Counted from the stretch's first letter, positions 17,768 through 27,210 are shown. The stretch is DNA of 64,000 nt from Cyanobium sp. FGCU52 (GCA_024958715.1 JANWUS010000006.1:62001-126000), one strand, 5' to 3'. The notes: generated by a model not told the origin, from the letters alone. Numbers and translations: made by a program.

Positions 17768-18715
17768 TCAGCGGGCAGGCTTCGGCGGCACGGGCCTCAG
17801 CGCCTCCGCGGTGGTGAGAACCATCTGGAACACCTCCCGGATCTGATCGGCCGGCAGCTCGCGTATGCCTCCGGGGCCGACCCATCGGTGCACCGTCGCG
17901 ACGGCGCGGGGATCCCCGTCGAGGTAGGCCTGCATCCAGCGGGCGATCGCCAGGTTCACCAGGTTGCGGAACTGCGAGTCGTTCTCCGGCACCATGCACG
18001 AGACGGCATAGGTCTCGAAGGGCTCCTCGGGGGTGAGGGCCATGCCGGTGAGCCCCCGGGCCTTGACCATCCCGGCCAGCAGGGTGCTGTCGGCGATCAC
18101 GCCATCGACACGGCCCGCCTGCAGGGCATCGACGGCCGCCCCCAGATCGGGAACATCCAGCGCCCGGGCCTCGGGCTGGATGCCTCCCAGCTCAGTATCA
18201 GCCAGGGAATCTTCCACCACGGCGATGCGACGGCCCCGCAGCGACGCGGGCGAACCATCGATCCGGCCGACGGGGGCCAGCACGCGCAGGCCGGAGACGG
18301 CGATCGGCAGCGAGAAATCCACCACCCCATCCGCCGCCCAGGTGAACGGCACGCCGCAGACCAGGTTCAGCGCTCCGCTCGCCACCCCCTCCACCAGGCC
18401 CCGGGGGTCGTTGACGGGATCGACCCGCAGCTTCACCGGCCGGCCCACCGCTGCGGCGATCTCGGCAGCGATCACGCGGCCCACGGCCACCCCGTAGCCC
18501 GTCCATTCGCCGGAGGCGTCGCGGAACGCCAGGGGCGGCAGACCGGCCGTGGCACCCATCACCAGCTCACCCGTGCGGGCCGCCCGCGCCACCACCCCCT
18601 CGGCATGGGCGGGCAGGGCGACCGTGGCGGCGCTGAGCAGCAGGGCCAGGGGAGAGAGGCGGCGAAGCAGGGAACGCGCGGAGCGGGGGGAGCGCAGCAC
18701 AGGCGGAACCGGCAA
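17768..18715 (-). CDS. grrP: GrrP-type orphan periplasmic substrate-binding-like protein
   Basis: A 315-residue secreted protein with a signal peptide (about 1-38, LALLLSAATVALPAHA) and the fold signature of type-2 periplasmic binding proteins: GELVMGATAGLPPLAFRDASGEWTGYGVAVG, LVCGVPFTWAADGVVDFSLPIAVSGLRVL and VDGVIADSTLLAGMV. No permease or ATPase genes adjoin it, matching the 'orphan' binding protein named GrrP in Grr loci. It may bind or present the modified GrrA product or its ligand; that is inference. The start is TTG at 18715 or GTG at 18700. It stops 59 bases before grrA. Confidence 0.85.
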   Translation of the reverse strand: MPVPPVLRSPRSARSLLRRLSPLALLLSAATVALPAHAEGVVARAARTGELVMGATAGLPPLAFRDASGEWTGYGVAVGRVIAAEIAAAVGRPVKLRVDPVNDPRGLVEGVASGALNLVCGVPFTWAADGVVDFSLPIAVSGLRVLAPVGRIDGSPASLRGRRIAVVEDSLADTELGGIQPEARALDVPDLGAAVDALQAGRVDGVIADSTLLAGMVKARGLTGMALTPEEPFETYAVSCMVPENDSQFRNLVNLAIARWMQAYLDGDPRAVATVHRWVGPGGIRELPADQIREVFQMVLTTAEALRPVPPKPAR

Positions 18716-18801
18716 AGGCCGACGTCAATCTGGCCAGGGAGCCGGCCTGGGGCCACCGCCGGGATGGGCGGTGCGGTGTTTCTTCACGCTGGCGGCTTCC
18801 C

Positions 18802-19689
18802 TCAGGCCAGGACCGGGTCGAAGCGCATCGAGAGGTCGAGCCAGGCGCTGCGGGTCACCGGCGCGCTGGTGGAGATCAGGTCGATGCCGGTGGCGGCGTA
18901 GCGCCGCAGGGCCTCCGGCCGGACTCCGGAGGCCTCCAGCATCACCGGCGCCCCGCGCTCGCTCGCCAGGGCGCGCAGCCGCGGCACCAGCGCCGCCAGA
19001 TCCTCGGGGCTGAACTCATCAAGCAGCACGCCGTCGGCGCCGGCCCGCACCGCCGCCTCCGCCTCGCCGCCCGTCTCGGCCTCCACGATCAGCCGGCAGG
19101 GCCAGGGGGCCTGCGCACGCACCGCCGCCGCCGCGGGCCCCACGCCCCCGGCCCAGGCCAGGTGGTTCTCCTTGAGCATGGCGGCATCGTCGAGGCCCAG
19201 CCGATGGTTGCGGCCGCCGCCACAGCGGACGGCGTACTTCTCCAGCAGCCGCAGCCCCGGCGTGGTCTTGCGGGTGTCGGCCAGGGCGACGCCGCTGCCG
19301 GCCAGTTCGGCCACCAGCGCGGCGGTGGCGGTGGCGATCCCCGAGAGCCGCATCGCCAGATTGAGGGCGGTGCGTTCCCCCGCCACCAGGGCCGCGGCCG
19401 TGCCCTCCAGCTCCAGAAGCCGCTGGCCGCTCTCCACCCGCTCACCATCGGCCACCCGCAGCTGCACCACCACCGCGGGATCGAGCAGGCGGAAGAGGGG
19501 CTCCACCAGCACCCCGCCACAGAACACGCCGGCCTGCTTCGCCTGCCAGCAGGCCCGGGCGCTGCGGCCCGCCAGAGCCGGCGCCGAGAGATCCCCCCGG
19601 CCCAGGTCCTCCGCCAGCCAGGCCCGGAGCATGGGCTCCAGCCCAAGAAGGCTCAGCCCGCCCAGGGGCGGCGTGGAGGCGGCGGACAC
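18802..19689 (-). CDS. nadC: Nicotinate-nucleotide pyrophosphorylase (quinolinate phosphoribosyltransferase)
   Basis: A 295-residue protein that makes nicotinate mononucleotide from quinolinate and PRPP in NAD synthesis. Family motifs: WLAEDLGRGDLSAPAL, GERTALNLAMRLSGIAT, ADTRKTTPGLRLLEKYAVRCGGGRNHR with active-site Arg/Lys/His, LDDAAMLKENHL, VEAETGGEAEAAVRAGADGVLLDEF and LEASGV. GTG at 19689 gives a normal N-terminus; upstream frame is open but low-complexity. It is in line with mnmE, 99 bases downstream of it. Confidence 0.93.
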   Translation of the reverse strand: MSAASTPPLGGLSLLGLEPMLRAWLAEDLGRGDLSAPALAGRSARACWQAKQAGVFCGGVLVEPLFRLLDPAVVVQLRVADGERVESGQRLLELEGTAAALVAGERTALNLAMRLSGIATATAALVAELAGSGVALADTRKTTPGLRLLEKYAVRCGGGRNHRLGLDDAAMLKENHLAWAGGVGPAAAAVRAQAPWPCRLIVEAETGGEAEAAVRAGADGVLLDEFSPEDLAALVPRLRALASERGAPVMLEASGVRPEALRRYAATGIDLISTSAPVTRSAWLDLSMRFDPVLA

Positions 19690-19788
19690 GGGCTTCGGCA
19701 GGCAGGTGTCAGCGGAGCTTGGCGCAGCCGAGGCCCTGGCGTCCCAGCCTGACGGGCCTGCGGCCCGGCCCACGACCGAGGGTGGTCC

Positions 19789-21177
19789 TCATTTGCCGAT
19801 GCAGAAGCGGGCGAAGACGCGATCCAGCACCGCCTCGCTCACCTCCTCGCCGGTGATCGCGCCGAGGCGAGCGGCGGCGGCGCGCAGGTCGATCGTCCAG
19901 AAATCCCAGGGCAGCCCGCCCGCCGCGGCCTCCAGGCTGCGCTCCAGATCACCGGCCGCCCCGGCGGCCAGATCCCGCTGACGGGCGTTGAGCGCCACCG
20001 TGATGCCCTCGAGCTCGCCGGCACCGCAGCACTCCAGCAGCCGGGTAGCCAGCTCTGCCTCGCCGTCCCCTTCGAGGGCGCTGATCACCACCTCCGCCGG
20101 CCCGCCGCTGCGCACCGCCGCCCGCTCGCCGGCGGGGAGACGGTCCGCCTTGTTGCCCACCACCAGCAGCGGCACCCCCGGCGGCACCAGGTCGCGCAGC
20201 TCCTGGTCGGCCGGCAGCCAGCCCTGGCTCAGGTCGTAGAGCAGCAGCACCACATCGGCGGAGGCCAGAGCCGCGCGGCTGCGTTCGATCCCCAGCCGTT
20301 CCACCGGATCGTCCGTCGGCCGGATGCCGGCGGTGTCGAGCAGGGTGAGCGGAACGCCCTCGATCACCAGGTCGCTCTCCAGCAGATCGCGTGTGGTGCC
20401 GGGCTGATCGGTCACGATCGCCCGCTCCCTGCGGGCGAGGAGGTTGAGCAGACTGCTCTTGCCCACGTTGGGCCGGCCCACGATCGCCACGCGCAGGCCC
20501 TCGCGCAGAAGTTCGCCCTGCCGGGCTTCCGCCACCAGCCGCTCCAGCTCCCCCTTCACCGCCTCCAGCTCGCGCACCAGGGCCGGGGCATCGAGGGGGG
20601 GCAGGTCGTCCTCGAAGTCCACCCGCGCCTCCAGCTCGGCCAGGGCGTCGAGCAGCCGTTCGCGCAGGCCGCTGATCAGGCGCTGCAGCCCCCCGTCGAT
20701 GCCGGCCATCGCCAGCTCGGCGGCGCGGCGGCTGCGGGCGGCGATCATCTCGCCGATCGCCTCGGCGCGGGTGAGATCGAGGCGGCCGTTGAGGAAGGCG
20801 CGCTGGCTGAACTCCCCGGGTCCCGCGGGCCTGGCGCCGGCCGCGAGAACCAGCTCCAGCACCCGGCGCACCGCCACCCTGCCCCCATGGCAGTGGAACT
20901 CGACCACATCCTCCCGAGTGAAGCTGCGGGGCGCCCGCATCAGCAGCAGCAGGGCCTCATCGACCCGCCGTCCATCGGCCGGATCGATCACATGGCCATA
21001 CAGCACGCGATGGCTGTCCCAAGTCTGCTGCCCCGGGGCCTCGAACAGCAGGCGTCCGATGGCCTCAGCCCGGGGGCCGGAGAGCCGCACGATCGCCACG
21101 CTGCCCTGACCGGCCGCCACGGCAGTGGCGATGGCGGCGATGGTGTCGGGCAAGCCGGCGGCGGGTGCGGGGCTCAT
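19789..21177 (-). CDS. mnmE: tRNA modification GTPase MnmE
   Basis: A 462-residue protein that, with MnmG, adds the carboxymethylaminomethyl group at tRNA wobble U34. The N-terminal folate-binding domain starts DTIAAIATAVAAGQGSVAIVRLSG; the inserted GTPase has G1 GRPNVGKSS, G2 TTR, G3 DTAG and G4 NKAD; the C-terminus is FCIGK, with the essential Cys. Length matches the family. ATG at 21177 is standard. Confidence 0.96.
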   Translation of the reverse strand: MSPAPAAGLPDTIAAIATAVAAGQGSVAIVRLSGPRAEAIGRLLFEAPGQQTWDSHRVLYGHVIDPADGRRVDEALLLLMRAPRSFTREDVVEFHCHGGRVAVRRVLELVLAAGARPAGPGEFSQRAFLNGRLDLTRAEAIGEMIAARSRRAAELAMAGIDGGLQRLISGLRERLLDALAELEARVDFEDDLPPLDAPALVRELEAVKGELERLVAEARQGELLREGLRVAIVGRPNVGKSSLLNLLARRERAIVTDQPGTTRDLLESDLVIEGVPLTLLDTAGIRPTDDPVERLGIERSRAALASADVVLLLYDLSQGWLPADQELRDLVPPGVPLLVVGNKADRLPAGERAAVRSGGPAEVVISALEGDGEAELATRLLECCGAGELEGITVALNARQRDLAAGAAGDLERSLEAAAGGLPWDFWTIDLRAAAARLGAITGEEVSEAVLDRVFARFCIGK

Positions 21178-21225
21178 GCCCCCAGCCTGCCAAGCCGGGG
21201 ATGACGTCAGCTCACTTCGGCGGGA

Positions 21226-21414
21226 TCAGGGGCTGCTGAGGCCTGGGAACACCATCAGATCGATGTGGCCGCCGGTGGGCTGGCGCCACTCCCGGAACTC
21301 CGCCGCCAGGGCCCGGTGCTCCTGGCGCAGGGAGCGCGACTCGAGATCCAGCAGACGCTGGTGCACCAGATCGAGGGTGTTGTCGATCAGCTGGGCAGCC
21401 TGTTCGGACGTCAT
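21226..21414 (-). CDS. Small conserved-looking soluble protein, unknown function
   Basis: A 62-residue, mostly helical, charged protein (TSEQAAQLIDNTLDLVHQRL and LEFRSLRQEHRALAAEFREW-like helix) ending in IDLMVFPGLSSP. No cysteines and no membrane segment. It resembles the short conserved hypotheticals beside mnmE in picocyanobacteria, but I cannot name a family. ATG 21414 is the first good start. It lies between spoT and mnmE, same strand, 48 bases from mnmE. Confidence 0.55.
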   Translation of the reverse strand: MTSEQAAQLIDNTLDLVHQRLLDLESRSLRQEHRALAAEFREWRQPTGGHIDLMVFPGLSSP

Positions 21415-21564
21415 GGCAGGGCTGGCGAAGTGGGGGTAACCCCGGAGTGGGGAGGTTGTAGGGGAGCCCCCCCGCGGGGGCTGTAGCGGCAGACACGGGC
21501 GTCCGGGAGCTGTTGGCGGATGCACACGGCCCCGCTGCCGCAGCCTGGCGCCGTGATGGCCGCC

Positions 21565-23937
21565 TCAGCCGATCCCCGTGCGGCAGAGGTCGAGCACATC
21601 GGCCATCGAGCGGATCTGATCCATGGTGGTGCGCAGCTGGGCGGCGCTTACCAACTCCACCCGCAGGTCGATGCGGGCCGGCTTGCCGGGGGTGGTGCGC
21701 ACCCGGGCATCGCTGACGTTGATGCGGTGATCGGAGAGGCGGGTGAGGATGTCCTTGAGCACGCCCACCCGATCGAGCACCTCGATCCGCAGCCGTACCG
21801 GGTAGCGGCGGGTCTGACTCTCGGCCTGGGGATTCCAGCGCACCGGCAACCGGCGTTCCACCGGAACCTGGGCGACGTTGCCGCAGTCCTGGCGGTGAAT
21901 GGTGATGCCGTGGTTGCCGAGGGCCACGCTGCCCACGATCGGCTCCCCGGGCAGCGGGCTGCAGCAGCCCCCCAGGCGGTACTCCAGCCCCTCCACCCCG
22001 AGGATCGGGCTGCCGCCATGGGGCTGCACCGGCGTCGCCGGAGCGGCCGGCTGGGCCGCCACCACGCCCGCCGCCACCTCCTCGTTGCTCAGCACCGGCG
22101 CGGCGGCGGCGGTGGCCAGGCGGATCTCCTCGCGCAGGCGGTTCACCACCTGCTGCAGCGTCACCCCGCCGAAGCCCAGGGCCGCGAGCAGATCTTCGGT
22201 GCCCACCAGGTTGCAGCGGCGCGCCACCTTGGCCATCGCCTCGCCGTTGAGCAGCAGGTCGAAGCCGTCGCGACCCAGCTCCCGCTCCAGCATCTCCGTG
22301 CCGCGCTGGATGTTCTCCTCCCGGTGGCTGCGCTTGTACCACTGGCGGATGCGGTTGCGGGCCGTGGGGGTGGCCACGAAGTTGAGCCAGTCGAGGCTGG
22401 GATGGGCCGCCTTGGTGGTGATGATCTGCACGAAATCACCGTTCTGCAGCGGCGTGGCCAGGGGGCAGAGGCGATCGTTGATGCGTACGCCCTGGCAGTG
22501 ATTGCCCACTTCCGAGTGGATGCGATAGGCGAAGTCCACGGCGGTGGATCCCTTGCGCAGACCCACCACATCACCCTGGGGGGTGAACACGAACACCTCC
22601 TCGTCGAAGAGGTCTTCCTTGATCGAGGCGAGGAAATCACTGCTGTCCTCGCCGCCATCGTCCTTCTGCCAGTCGACCATCTGGCGCAGCCAGTTGAAGC
22701 GCTCGGCATCGCTGCCGGCGGCCGCGGGCGATCCCCCTTCCTTGTACTTCCAGTGGGCGGCGATGCCGTATTCGGCCACCTGGTGCATCTCGGTGGTGCG
22801 GATCTGCACCTCGATCGGCCGGTGGCGCCCGATCACCGCCGTGTGCAGCGACTGGTAGCCGTTGGGCTTGGGCAGACCGATGTAGTCCTTGAAGCGGCCG
22901 GGGATGGGCCGGAAGGTGTCGTGCACCACCGCCAGCGCCCGGTAGCAGCTCTGCAGATCCGGGCAGAGGATGCGCACGGCCGCCACGTCATAGAGCTCGT
23001 GGAAGGCCTTCTGCTGGCGCTGCATCTTGCTCCAGATGCCGTACAGATGCTTCGGGCGGCCGCTCACCTCGCAGTTCGCCAGCCCCACGGCCGCCAGCCG
23101 ATCGCGCAGCAGCTGCACGGTGACGCCGAGGCGCTCTTCCCGCTCGCTGCGCTTGCTGGCCACCTGGCCCTGGATGTCGCGGAAGGCCTCGGGTTCGAGG
23201 ATCTTGAAGGCCAGATCCTCCAGTTCCCACTTGAAGCGGCCGATGCCCAGCCGGTTGGCGAGCGGGGCGTAGATCTCGCGGGTTTCGCGGGCGATGCGCT
23301 GCTGCTTCTCGGGCTTGAGGGCGCCGAGGGTGCGCATGTTGTGCAGGCGGTCGGCCAGTTTCACCAGCACCACCCGGATGTCGCTGGCCATCGCCAGGAA
23401 CATCCGCCGCAGGTTCTCGGCCTGGGCCTCGGTTTTGTTGGTGAAGTGGATGCCGCCCAGCTTGGTGACCCCCTCCACCAGGGCGCGCACCTCGGCGCCG
23501 AAGTGCTCTTCGATCTCCTGGGGCGTGACCTGGGTGTCCTCCACCACGTCGTGGAGGAAGCCGGCGGCGATCACGGCGGCGCTGGCACCGATGTCGCGCA
23601 GCAGGTCGGCGACGGCGATCGGATGGATGATGTAGGGCTCGCCGCTGGCCCGGTACTGGCCCTCGTGCAGCTGATAGGCGAAGTCGAACGCCGACGCCAG
23701 CAGCGCCTCGGTGTCGGTGGGACAGCATTCGCCGGCCCCCGGCGGCACGTGCTCGACGCAGCAGCGCAGCCACTCCGGCAGGGGCACGCCGTAATCGGCC
23801 GGCCCCTGGATCGGGCGACGGCGTCCAAGGGGCGCCGGGGCGGGGGATTCGGGCGCCGGAAGCACCTCCGGGGGCGGCGCAGGGGCAGTCCGGGCCGGAG
23901 CGGCAGAGGTCTGCGTATCGGGAACCGCCCTGAGCAT
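21565..23937 (-). CDS. spoT: Bifunctional (p)ppGpp synthetase/hydrolase (RelA/SpoT homologue)
   Basis: A 790-residue alarmone enzyme. The N-terminal HD hydrolase domain retains HDVVEDT (about residues 129-135) and the preceding YIIHPIAVADLL; the synthetase domain has YGIWSKM...AVRILC and PKPNGYQSLHTAVIG; then come TGS (VFTPQGDVVGLRKGSTAVDFAYRIHSEVG), a helical region, and a C-terminal ACT domain (PVRLRIEVLDRVGVLKDILTRL). Both activities appear intact, as expected for the single Rel of cyanobacteria. The first ~60 residues are Pro/Ala-rich. ATG at 23937 is preferred over a TTG at 23979. Confidence 0.95.
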   Translation of the reverse strand: MLRAVPDTQTSAAPARTAPAPPPEVLPAPESPAPAPLGRRRPIQGPADYGVPLPEWLRCCVEHVPPGAGECCPTDTEALLASAFDFAYQLHEGQYRASGEPYIIHPIAVADLLRDIGASAAVIAAGFLHDVVEDTQVTPQEIEEHFGAEVRALVEGVTKLGGIHFTNKTEAQAENLRRMFLAMASDIRVVLVKLADRLHNMRTLGALKPEKQQRIARETREIYAPLANRLGIGRFKWELEDLAFKILEPEAFRDIQGQVASKRSEREERLGVTVQLLRDRLAAVGLANCEVSGRPKHLYGIWSKMQRQQKAFHELYDVAAVRILCPDLQSCYRALAVVHDTFRPIPGRFKDYIGLPKPNGYQSLHTAVIGRHRPIEVQIRTTEMHQVAEYGIAAHWKYKEGGSPAAAGSDAERFNWLRQMVDWQKDDGGEDSSDFLASIKEDLFDEEVFVFTPQGDVVGLRKGSTAVDFAYRIHSEVGNHCQGVRINDRLCPLATPLQNGDFVQIITTKAAHPSLDWLNFVATPTARNRIRQWYKRSHREENIQRGTEMLERELGRDGFDLLLNGEAMAKVARRCNLVGTEDLLAALGFGGVTLQQVVNRLREEIRLATAAAAPVLSNEEVAAGVVAAQPAAPATPVQPHGGSPILGVEGLEYRLGGCCSPLPGEPIVGSVALGNHGITIHRQDCGNVAQVPVERRLPVRWNPQAESQTRRYPVRLRIEVLDRVGVLKDILTRLSDHRINVSDARVRTTPGKPARIDLRVELVSAAQLRTTMDQIRSMADVLDLCRTGIG

Positions 23938-24041
23938 CCGACACCGCGGAGTCCCCTGATGGTAGGCAGGCGCGGTCAAGAGGCGGTGGACGAAGACGGC
24001 CGGACCGTCAAGCTGGGGGGCAGCTCCGGCCCCGTCCCGCC

Positions 24042-25661
24042 ATGGACCAGCCCCCCGACCGGGTCCCGCCCGTGCTGCAGCTCGACGGGCTGAGGGTGCA
24101 GTATCCGGGAGCCGAACGCCCCACCCTCGACGGGCTCGACCTCGCCCTCGCCCCCGGCGACCGGCTGGCGCTGGTGGGTCCCTCCGGCTGCGGCAAGAGC
24201 ACGGTGGCCCGGGCGGTGCTGCAGCTGCTGCCCCCTGGCAGCCGCTGCGAGGGGGGCCTGCTGCTGGCCGGGCGGGATCCCAGGACGCTGCAGCGCCCGG
24301 CCCTGCGCCATCTACGGGGTGAGGCGGTGGGGCTGGTGTTCCAGGACCCGATGACCCGCCTCAACCCGCTGCTCACCATCGGCGAGCACCTGCGCGACAC
24401 GCTGGCGGCCCATCGCCCCGCCTGGGGACGGCAGCGGGCGGTGGCCCGGGCGAAGGAGCTGCTGGCGCGGGTGGGCATCCCGCCGGAGCGCTACGGCAGC
24501 TATCCCCATGAGTTCAGCGGCGGCATGCGCCAGCGGGTGGCGATCGCCCTTGCGCTGGCCCTGGATCCTCCCCTGGTGATCGCCGACGAACCCACCACCA
24601 GCCTGGATGTGGCGGTGGCGGGGCAGGTGATGGCGGAACTGCGCGACCTCTGCGAGGAGAGCGGCAGCGCCCTGATGCTGATCACCCACGACCTGGCGAT
24701 GGCCGGCCGCTGGTGCGAGCGCATCGGCGTGCTCGATCAGGGGAGGCTGGTGGAGGAAGGGTCCAGCCATCAGGTGCTCACGGCGCCGGCCTCGCCCCTG
24801 GCGCAGCGGCTGGTGCGGGCCGCGCGCGAGCGCGAGGGCAGCCAGGCCACCGCACCGGAGGCCACCCCCGTGCTGCTGGAGCTGGAGGATCTGCGCAGCT
24901 GGCATCCGCTGCCGTCGGTGCCCTGGCGCCCCCGCTGGCTCAAGGCCGTGGATGGGGTGAGCCTGCGGCTGCACCGGCAGGAGACGATCGGCCTGGTGGG
25001 CGCTTCGGGCTGCGGCAAGAGCAGCCTGTGCCGGGCGCTGATGGGGCTGGCCCCGGTGCGCGGCGGCAGCGTGCGGCTGGAGGGGCAGGACCTGCGCCGG
25101 CTGCGGGGGCGGGCCCTGCAGCAGGCCCGGCGGCGCATCCAGATGGTGTTCCAGGACCCGCTGGCCTGCCTCAATCCCCAGATGGCGGTGGGGGAGGCAG
25201 TGGCCGATCCCCTGCTGATCCACGGGCTGGCGACCCGCGCCGAGGCCCGCGAGCAGGCCCGCGCCGCCCTGGCGGCGGTGGGGCTGGAGCCGCCGGAGGC
25301 GTTCGAGCGGCGGCTGCCCCGGCAGCTCTCGGGGGGCCAGCAGCAGCGGGTGGCGATCGCCCGCGCCCTGATCCTCGAGCCGAAGGTGCTGCTCTGCGAC
25401 GAGAGCGTGAGCATGCTCGATGCCGAGGTGCAGGCCGAGGTGCTGGAGCTGCTGCGGCGTCTGCAGCAGGAGCGGGGGCTGGGCCTGCTGTTCGTCACCC
25501 ACGACCTGGCGGTGGCGAGCGGCTTCTGCCACCGGGTGATCGTGCTCGACGGCGGCCGGATCGTGGAGGAGGGTCCGGGAGCGGCGCTGCTGGCCCATCC
25601 GCAGGCGCCGATCACCCGGAAGCTGGTGGAGGCCTGCCCGCGCCTGCCGGAGGCGGCCTGA
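24042..25661 (+). CDS. Fused dual ATP-binding ABC transporter protein (Dpp/Opp-like)
   Basis: A 539-residue protein with two complete ABC ATPase domains. First: Walker A GPSGCGKST (about 47-55), QDPMTRLNPLLTIGEHL, signature FSGGMRQRV, Walker B LVIADEPTT, H-loop ITHD. Second: GASGCGKSS, QDPLACLNPQMAVGEA, signature LSGGQQQRV, Walker B VLLCDESVS, H-loop VTHD. The QDPxxxLNP segment is typical of DppD/DppF and nickel/peptide importers. The second Walker B has Asp-Glu-Ser rather than Asp-Glu-Pro. Permease genes are not adjacent, so the substrate (peptide or metal) cannot be given. It overlaps the next ATG as TGATG. Confidence 0.88.
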   Translation: MDQPPDRVPPVLQLDGLRVQYPGAERPTLDGLDLALAPGDRLALVGPSGCGKSTVARAVLQLLPPGSRCEGGLLLAGRDPRTLQRPALRHLRGEAVGLVFQDPMTRLNPLLTIGEHLRDTLAAHRPAWGRQRAVARAKELLARVGIPPERYGSYPHEFSGGMRQRVAIALALALDPPLVIADEPTTSLDVAVAGQVMAELRDLCEESGSALMLITHDLAMAGRWCERIGVLDQGRLVEEGSSHQVLTAPASPLAQRLVRAAREREGSQATAPEATPVLLELEDLRSWHPLPSVPWRPRWLKAVDGVSLRLHRQETIGLVGASGCGKSSLCRALMGLAPVRGGSVRLEGQDLRRLRGRALQQARRRIQMVFQDPLACLNPQMAVGEAVADPLLIHGLATRAEAREQARAALAAVGLEPPEAFERRLPRQLSGGQQQRVAIARALILEPKVLLCDESVSMLDAEVQAEVLELLRRLQQERGLGLLFVTHDLAVASGFCHRVIVLDGGRIVEEGPGAALLAHPQAPITRKLVEACPRLPEAA

Positions 25662-26992
25662 TGCCGGCCGTTCCCACCCGGGCGGTGCTCCCCTCGGAAC
25701 TGGCGCGGCTGCTGCGGCTGTTCCTGCTGGCCAACGCCATCGGCGCCGGCGTGGGCGTGGGCATCTGGCTCTATGGCCGCGAGATCGACCTGATCACGGC
25801 CCTGCGCCTCCAGCTGGCCGCGGGCCTGCCCCGGGCGCTGGTGCTGCCTCTGCTGGGGCTGCTCGGTGGGGCGGCCGCCGGAGGGCTGATTGCCTTCGAG
25901 CCCGCCGCCCGGGGCTCGGGCATCGTGCACGTGCTGCTGTGGCTGCGGGGCCGGGCCGTGCCGCTGGGCTGGCGGGTGGCCGTGGTGAAGCTGCTGGCCA
26001 GCGGGGTGGCCATCGGCAGCGGCATCCCGGTGGGACCGGAGGGTCCGTCGATCCAGATCGGCGCCTCGGTGGCCCGCGAGAGCGCCGATGCGCTCCGCAG
26101 CGGCCGCCATCGGCGGCTGGCGGTGGCGGTGGGCAGCGGGGCCGGCCTGGCGGCGGTGTTCCACGCCCCGCTGGGCGGCATCGCCTACATCCTCGAAGAG
26201 ATGCTCGGGCGGAGCAGCCTGCGCACCAATGCGGTGGCGGCCTTCACCACGTTCATGGCCCTGGTGTGGACCCGGCTGCTGAACGACCCGGGCCACGGGC
26301 CGCTGCTGCTGCGCAACCTGGTGCCGATCATGGAGGTGCCGAGCCGGGTGAATGAACTGCACCTGATCGACCTGCCCCTGCTGCTCGGGCTGGGGGTGGC
26401 GGCGGGCCTGCTGGCGTTCCCCTACCAGCGGGGCCTGCTCGCCCTCAAGCGTCGCTTCGACGGGCTGGCCCTTCCTCCCTGGAAGCTGCTGCCGCTGCTG
26501 GGCCTGGCGATGGGGGCGCTGGGGGTGCTGCTGCCACCGGCCTTCGACAACGCCGATCGCCTCAGCTTCGCGGCCCTCGCCGGCACGAACGGCCCGCTCG
26601 AGGCGCTGCGCGTGCTGCTGATCCAAGGGCTGGGCACAGCGGTGGCGGTGGCGGCCGACGCCCCCGGCGGCTTCCTGGCCCCCGCCCTGGTGGTGGGCGC
26701 CTCCCTGGGGACCCTGGTGCAGCAGCTGGCGGGGATCACGATCCACCTGGCGCCGGCCACCCTGCTGTTCGCCGGCGGCAGCGCCTTCCTCGGGGCCCTC
26801 ACCCGCACCCCGCTCACGGCGATCCTGCTCACCTTCGAGCTCAGCAAGGACTACGCCCTGCTGCTGCCAATCGGGCTCTGCACCCTGGCGGCCATCGCCG
26901 TGGCGGATCTGCTGGACAAACGCACGGTGGTGGACGCCATGCTGGAGGACGCCATGGAGCGGCCGATCCCCCTGCGCTACCCGGACGCCTGA
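25661..26992 (+). CDS. ClC-family chloride channel / H+-Cl- exchanger
   Basis: A 443-residue integral membrane protein with the ClC pore motifs: GSGIPVGPEGPSIQIGA (about 122-138) including the gating Glu of the GxEGP motif, and GSGAGLAAVFHAPLGGIAYILEEM containing a second Glu at the position used for proton coupling in exchangers. The later GGFLAPALVVGASLG and a Tyr-containing C-terminal region complete the fold; no CBS domains follow. Probably moves Cl- against H+. The start overlaps the ABC gene stop by one base, so co-expression is likely although a functional link is not clear. Confidence 0.9.
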   Translation: MPAVPTRAVLPSELARLLRLFLLANAIGAGVGVGIWLYGREIDLITALRLQLAAGLPRALVLPLLGLLGGAAAGGLIAFEPAARGSGIVHVLLWLRGRAVPLGWRVAVVKLLASGVAIGSGIPVGPEGPSIQIGASVARESADALRSGRHRRLAVAVGSGAGLAAVFHAPLGGIAYILEEMLGRSSLRTNAVAAFTTFMALVWTRLLNDPGHGPLLLRNLVPIMEVPSRVNELHLIDLPLLLGLGVAAGLLAFPYQRGLLALKRRFDGLALPPWKLLPLLGLAMGALGVLLPPAFDNADRLSFAALAGTNGPLEALRVLLIQGLGTAVAVAADAPGGFLAPALVVGASLGTLVQQLAGITIHLAPATLLFAGGSAFLGALTRTPLTAILLTFELSKDYALLLPIGLCTLAAIAVADLLDKRTVVDAMLEDAMERPIPLRYPDA

Positions 26993-26997
26993 TCCAT

Positions 26998-27210
26998 TCA
27001 GTTCAGCCCGTCCTGGTCGGAGAACAGGGCCCGCGAGAGGAGCTCCAGCGCCACCTCCGAAATCGACCGACCGGTGGCAGTGGCGGTGCGCTCGAGCATG
27101 GCGTGAACATCAGGGCTGAGATCGAGATCGATCCGCCGGGGAAAGTGCCTGGGATTCAGTTGCCAGGCAGCTTCGATGCTGCGCTCGTCGCTCGGGGTGT
27201 CGCTGACCAT
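26998..27210 (-). CDS. Ribbon-helix-helix (CopG/Arc-like) small protein
   Basis: A 70-residue protein whose second half, RRIDLDLSPDVHAMLERTATATGRSISEVALELLSRAL, fits a ribbon-helix-helix DNA-binding fold: a strand of alternating residues, a helix, a GxS turn, and a second helix. RHH proteins are often antitoxins or autorepressors, but no toxin gene adjoins it. It ends five bases from the convergent ClC gene and is preceded by an 84-base gap. ATG at 27210. Confidence 0.7.
   Translation of the reverse strand: MVSDTPSDERSIEAAWQLNPRHFPRRIDLDLSPDVHAMLERTATATGRSISEVALELLSRALFSDQDGLN

Noticed and set aside
16166..18901. 911-codon plus-strand frame opposite grrM-grrA-grrP
   Set aside because: It is a shadow of three recognisable genes; the His/Gly/Ala-rich translation has no domain and no start signal.
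21520..24093. 857-codon plus-strand frame opposite spoT
   Set aside because: Antisense to a fully conserved Rel/SpoT protein; no domain, His/Gln/Ala-rich.
24713..26992. 759-codon frame overlapping the ABC ATPase and running into the ClC gene
   Set aside because: The first half is out-of-frame low-complexity; only the portion from ATG 25661 is the real ClC protein.
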